A stretch of 7,577 bases of DNA from contig JAJFGT010000114.1 in the NCBI GenBank assembly GCA_021776015.1, forward strand, positions 1 through 7,577. Direction: 5' to 3'. This stretch comes from Alphaproteobacteria bacterium (lineage in GTDB: Bacteria; Pseudomonadota; Alphaproteobacteria; Micavibrionales; Micavibrionaceae). The position numbers and the translations under genes are program-made. This document shows positions 6,219 through 7,577 of this stretch, in pieces (within the stretch, counting starts at the first letter, position 1; the number at the start of each line of letters is the position of its first letter). Under the pieces are notes generated by a model that did not search any database, was not told where the DNA came from, and saw nothing but the letters and a program-made list of their open reading frames with translations.

Positions 6219-6509
6219 TCAATGCCCCATTGTATTTAACTTAAATGCTAAAAATAATTTCATAACATCACTTATTTCATGAGGCTCTGGGTCATGCTTT
6301 CCTAAATACATATTATAAAGGTCAGGGTCATTGATAGAAAGAAGGGCTTCATAGTCTTGAAGCTGGCTTTCACTATAGCCTAACACATATTGATCTGCAA
6401 AGTTTCCTAATAGGAGATCCATCTCTTTAGTCCCTCGATGCCATGAACGAAAAATTAATTTTTTTCGCCAATATTCAAGATTCTCGACATTTATTTCTTT
6501 TTCATGCAT
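6219..6509 (-). CDS. sdhE: SdhE, FAD assembly factor for succinate dehydrogenase
   Basis: A 96-residue protein of the SdhE/Sdh5 (DUF339) family, which helps attach FAD covalently to the SdhA flavoprotein of succinate dehydrogenase and fumarate reductase in the cytoplasm. The family core is easy to see: WRKKLIFRSWHRGTKEMDLL at 14-33 includes the conserved RGxxE (R25, G26, E29), followed by LLGNFAD at 33-39 and the acidic-aromatic DPDLYNMYLG at 61-70. Length matches the usual 80-100 residues. The C-terminal tail (80-96) is not conserved in what I know of the family. The start at 6509 is the only ATG before M30, which lies inside the conserved core. The adjacent plus-strand gene begins 33 bases away in the opposite direction. 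sdh genes are not in view, so its partner is inferred from family knowledge. Confidence 0.93.
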   Translation of the reverse strand: MHEKEINVENLEYWRKKLIFRSWHRGTKEMDLLLGNFADQYVLGYSESQLQDYEALLSINDPDLYNMYLGKHDPEPHEISDVMKLFLAFKLNTMGH

Positions 6510-6512
6510 AAC
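6484..6512 (+). promoter_or_regulatory. Candidate promoter for the right-end membrane gene pair
   Basis: TCGACA (6484-6489, five of six to the -35 consensus) and CATAAC (6507-6512, four of six to the -10) are 17 bases apart. Transcription would start near 6519, leaving a 24-base leader that includes AAGGAA. The site overlaps the first codons of sdhE on the other strand. It is a weak prediction. Confidence 0.3.
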
Positions 6513-6530
6513 TTATCTATACAAAATAAT

Positions 6531-6536
6531 AAGGAA
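6531..6536 (+). promoter_or_regulatory. Ribosome binding site that decides the start at 6543
   Basis: AAGGAA lies 6 bases before the ATG at 6543. An in-frame ATG at 6504 lacks such a site and would overlap the start of sdhE, so 6543 is preferred. Confidence 0.75.
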
Positions 6537-6542
6537 TTTTTC

Positions 6543-7142
6543 ATGTCTTTTATTAAATCTTTTATAAAAGAGAATATTTTCATTGTTCTCGGAATTGCTC
6601 TGCCTCTACTTTTAATCGCTTTTATCTCTATCATTCAAGCTGTATCAAAAATAAGCATTGATCCTCCACACTATAAAATTGCTTATCTTCATAAAGATAA
6701 CAGCGCCTCCTATCCTACAAAATTGATCACACGAATTGATCCTGAAACAAAAAAACTAACGGTTTCTGTTATAAGGATACCTAATGGGAACACCTCAAGC
6801 TTCATTAGCCCAGATGCCACACTTTATATTTATGATGCTCAAAATGATGATCTAGTATCCTATCCTTTTGATTCACTTCATTTTGAGAAAGCAACAGAAA
6901 ACAAAAGAAAAGCTTTTACCCTACCTAAAGAAGTACAAAATCTACGTTTCATTCAGAATACGACAGCACCAGATGGATATAAATTTGACGATTCCTATCA
7001 TAGACAAGGGTTTTATATGAATCTATTCGGACATCGCAATAATAAGACATTTTCTATTGTAAGAAATGGCGTGCGTATAGACCTTCCTAAAACACAAAAT
7101 TGGCCAAAACCAACTTTCATAGGATGGGTTGAAAATGAGTAA
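6543..7142 (+). CDS. Single-pass membrane protein, 199 aa, unknown function
   Basis: Starting at 6543 (MSFIKSFIKEN), the protein has one membrane segment at about 11-33 after a lysine-rich N-terminus, which fits an uncleaved signal anchor with the rest outside the cytoplasm. The anchor is followed by IDPPHYKIAYL. The soluble part (about 40-199) looks beta-rich, with many aromatic and charged residues. There are no cysteines. It ends PKPTFIGWVENE. I know no named family for it. Proteins of this build, a short N-terminal anchor followed by a DPPxY-like segment, occur next to DUF2157 membrane proteins, and the next gene is one. The two genes overlap by 8 bases (ATGAGTAA), which suggests translational coupling and a shared complex. 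The canonical GDYxxLxY motif of the usual DUF2157 partner was looked for and not found. The gene is certain; the function is unknown. Confidence 0.85.
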   Translation: MSFIKSFIKENIFIVLGIALPLLLIAFISIIQAVSKISIDPPHYKIAYLHKDNSASYPTKLITRIDPETKKLTVSVIRIPNGNTSSFISPDATLYIYDAQNDDLVSYPFDSLHFEKATENKRKAFTLPKEVQNLRFIQNTTAPDGYKFDDSYHRQGFYMNLFGHRNNKTFSIVRNGVRIDLPKTQNWPKPTFIGWVENE

Positions 7143-7577
7143 TAAAAATCAAGTTCTTAAACAAATATCTACTCTTGCTGTTGAAAACAATCTGACATTA
7201 GAAGATATTCAAAACTACTATGCTCAAACAACGCATCCAGAACAGCTAAAACAAAGCTTTTTTAAACGTCTTTTTTCCTATCTTGGCGCTCTTTTTATTT
7301 TTGCAGGTTTGGGTATCTACACAGGAATGATGTGGGATGATTTTTCAAGCGCCGCCCGTGTGCTTATTACATTTGGATCAGGACTCGTCTGCTTAGCTCT
7401 TGCTCTGGTTGCTCTCAAAGACAAAAAATACAAGAAAGCTTTCACACCACTCATGCTTGTTTCCGTTGCACTTCAACCCTTAGGGCTCTTTGTTTTCCTT
7501 GATGAATATATCCATAGCAATGAACCACCAGAGCTTGCCGCTGTCCTTGTCTTTGGAGTATTAGCTATTCAACAGGG
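7135..7577 (+). CDS. Partial DUF2157-like multi-pass membrane protein, 3' end outside window
   Basis: An open frame from ATG at 7135 (MSNKNQVLKQ) runs to the right edge, giving 147 residues with the C-terminus missing. A soluble N-terminal helical part (1-45) precedes hydrophobic segments at about 47-65, 74-93, 103-123 and from 132 on. The order fits DUF2157 predicted membrane proteins: a short N-terminal helix pair, then RLFSYLGALFIFAGLGIYTG with MMWDDFSSAARV, matching the family pattern in which a W-D pair and an S-x-AAR-V segment lie between the first two membrane spans. The function of DUF2157 proteins is not known. The start overlaps the previous stop by 8 bases, so the pair is almost surely one operon. 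The family call comes from pattern memory and is moderately sure; the coding call is firm. Confidence 0.8.
   Translation, partial: MSNKNQVLKQISTLAVENNLTLEDIQNYYAQTTHPEQLKQSFFKRLFSYLGALFIFAGLGIYTGMMWDDFSSAARVLITFGSGLVCLALALVALKDKKYKKAFTPLMLVSVALQPLGLFVFLDEYIHSNEPPELAAVLVFGVLAIQQ

Noticed and set aside
6504..6542. Upstream ATG extending the 199-residue protein by 13 residues
   Set aside because: It overlaps sdhE and lacks a ribosome binding site, while AAGGAA sits at the right distance from 6543.

Overview
The window is AT-rich bacterial DNA, dense with genes and using the standard code. The best lineage clue is the gene pair flhF-flhG with sdhE just upstream: the FlhF and SdhE sequences look alphaproteobacterial, so I infer a flagellated, low-GC alphaproteobacterium. 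The lineage rests on sequence feel, not on a search. No RNA gene, CRISPR array, insertion sequence, integrase or attachment site was seen. No gap between genes exceeds 300 bases; the largest is the 234-base divergent region 2600-2833.

Left third (1-2599, minus strand): three tightly spaced genes, read right to left. The first encodes an exported, acidic, repeat-bearing protein of 438 residues. The second is a 261-residue lipoprotein. The third runs off the left edge and carries an HExxHxxDH sequence typical of zinc metallopeptidases. None belongs to a family I recognise. The two exported proteins share a four-cysteine layout and a short common motif, so they may be distant relatives. This cluster is the strongest candidate for something undescribed.

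Middle (2600-4226): an AT-rich divergent control region with repeats and a good sigma-70-like promoter leads to a plus-strand gene for a 453-residue membrane protein with two Sel1-like repeats. It converges on flhG. Both stop codons lie in a perfect inverted repeat that is interleaved with a second one.

Right centre (4212-6509, minus strand): sdhE (flavin insertion into succinate dehydrogenase), flhF (SRP-type GTPase that sets where flagella form) and flhG (MinD-type ATPase that limits flagellar number). flhF and flhG are 12 bases apart and surely act together.

Right end (6543-7577, plus strand): divergent from sdhE, a single-pass membrane-anchored protein of 199 residues overlaps by 8 bases a multi-pass DUF2157-like membrane protein that leaves the window. 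They probably form a two-gene membrane unit of unknown function.
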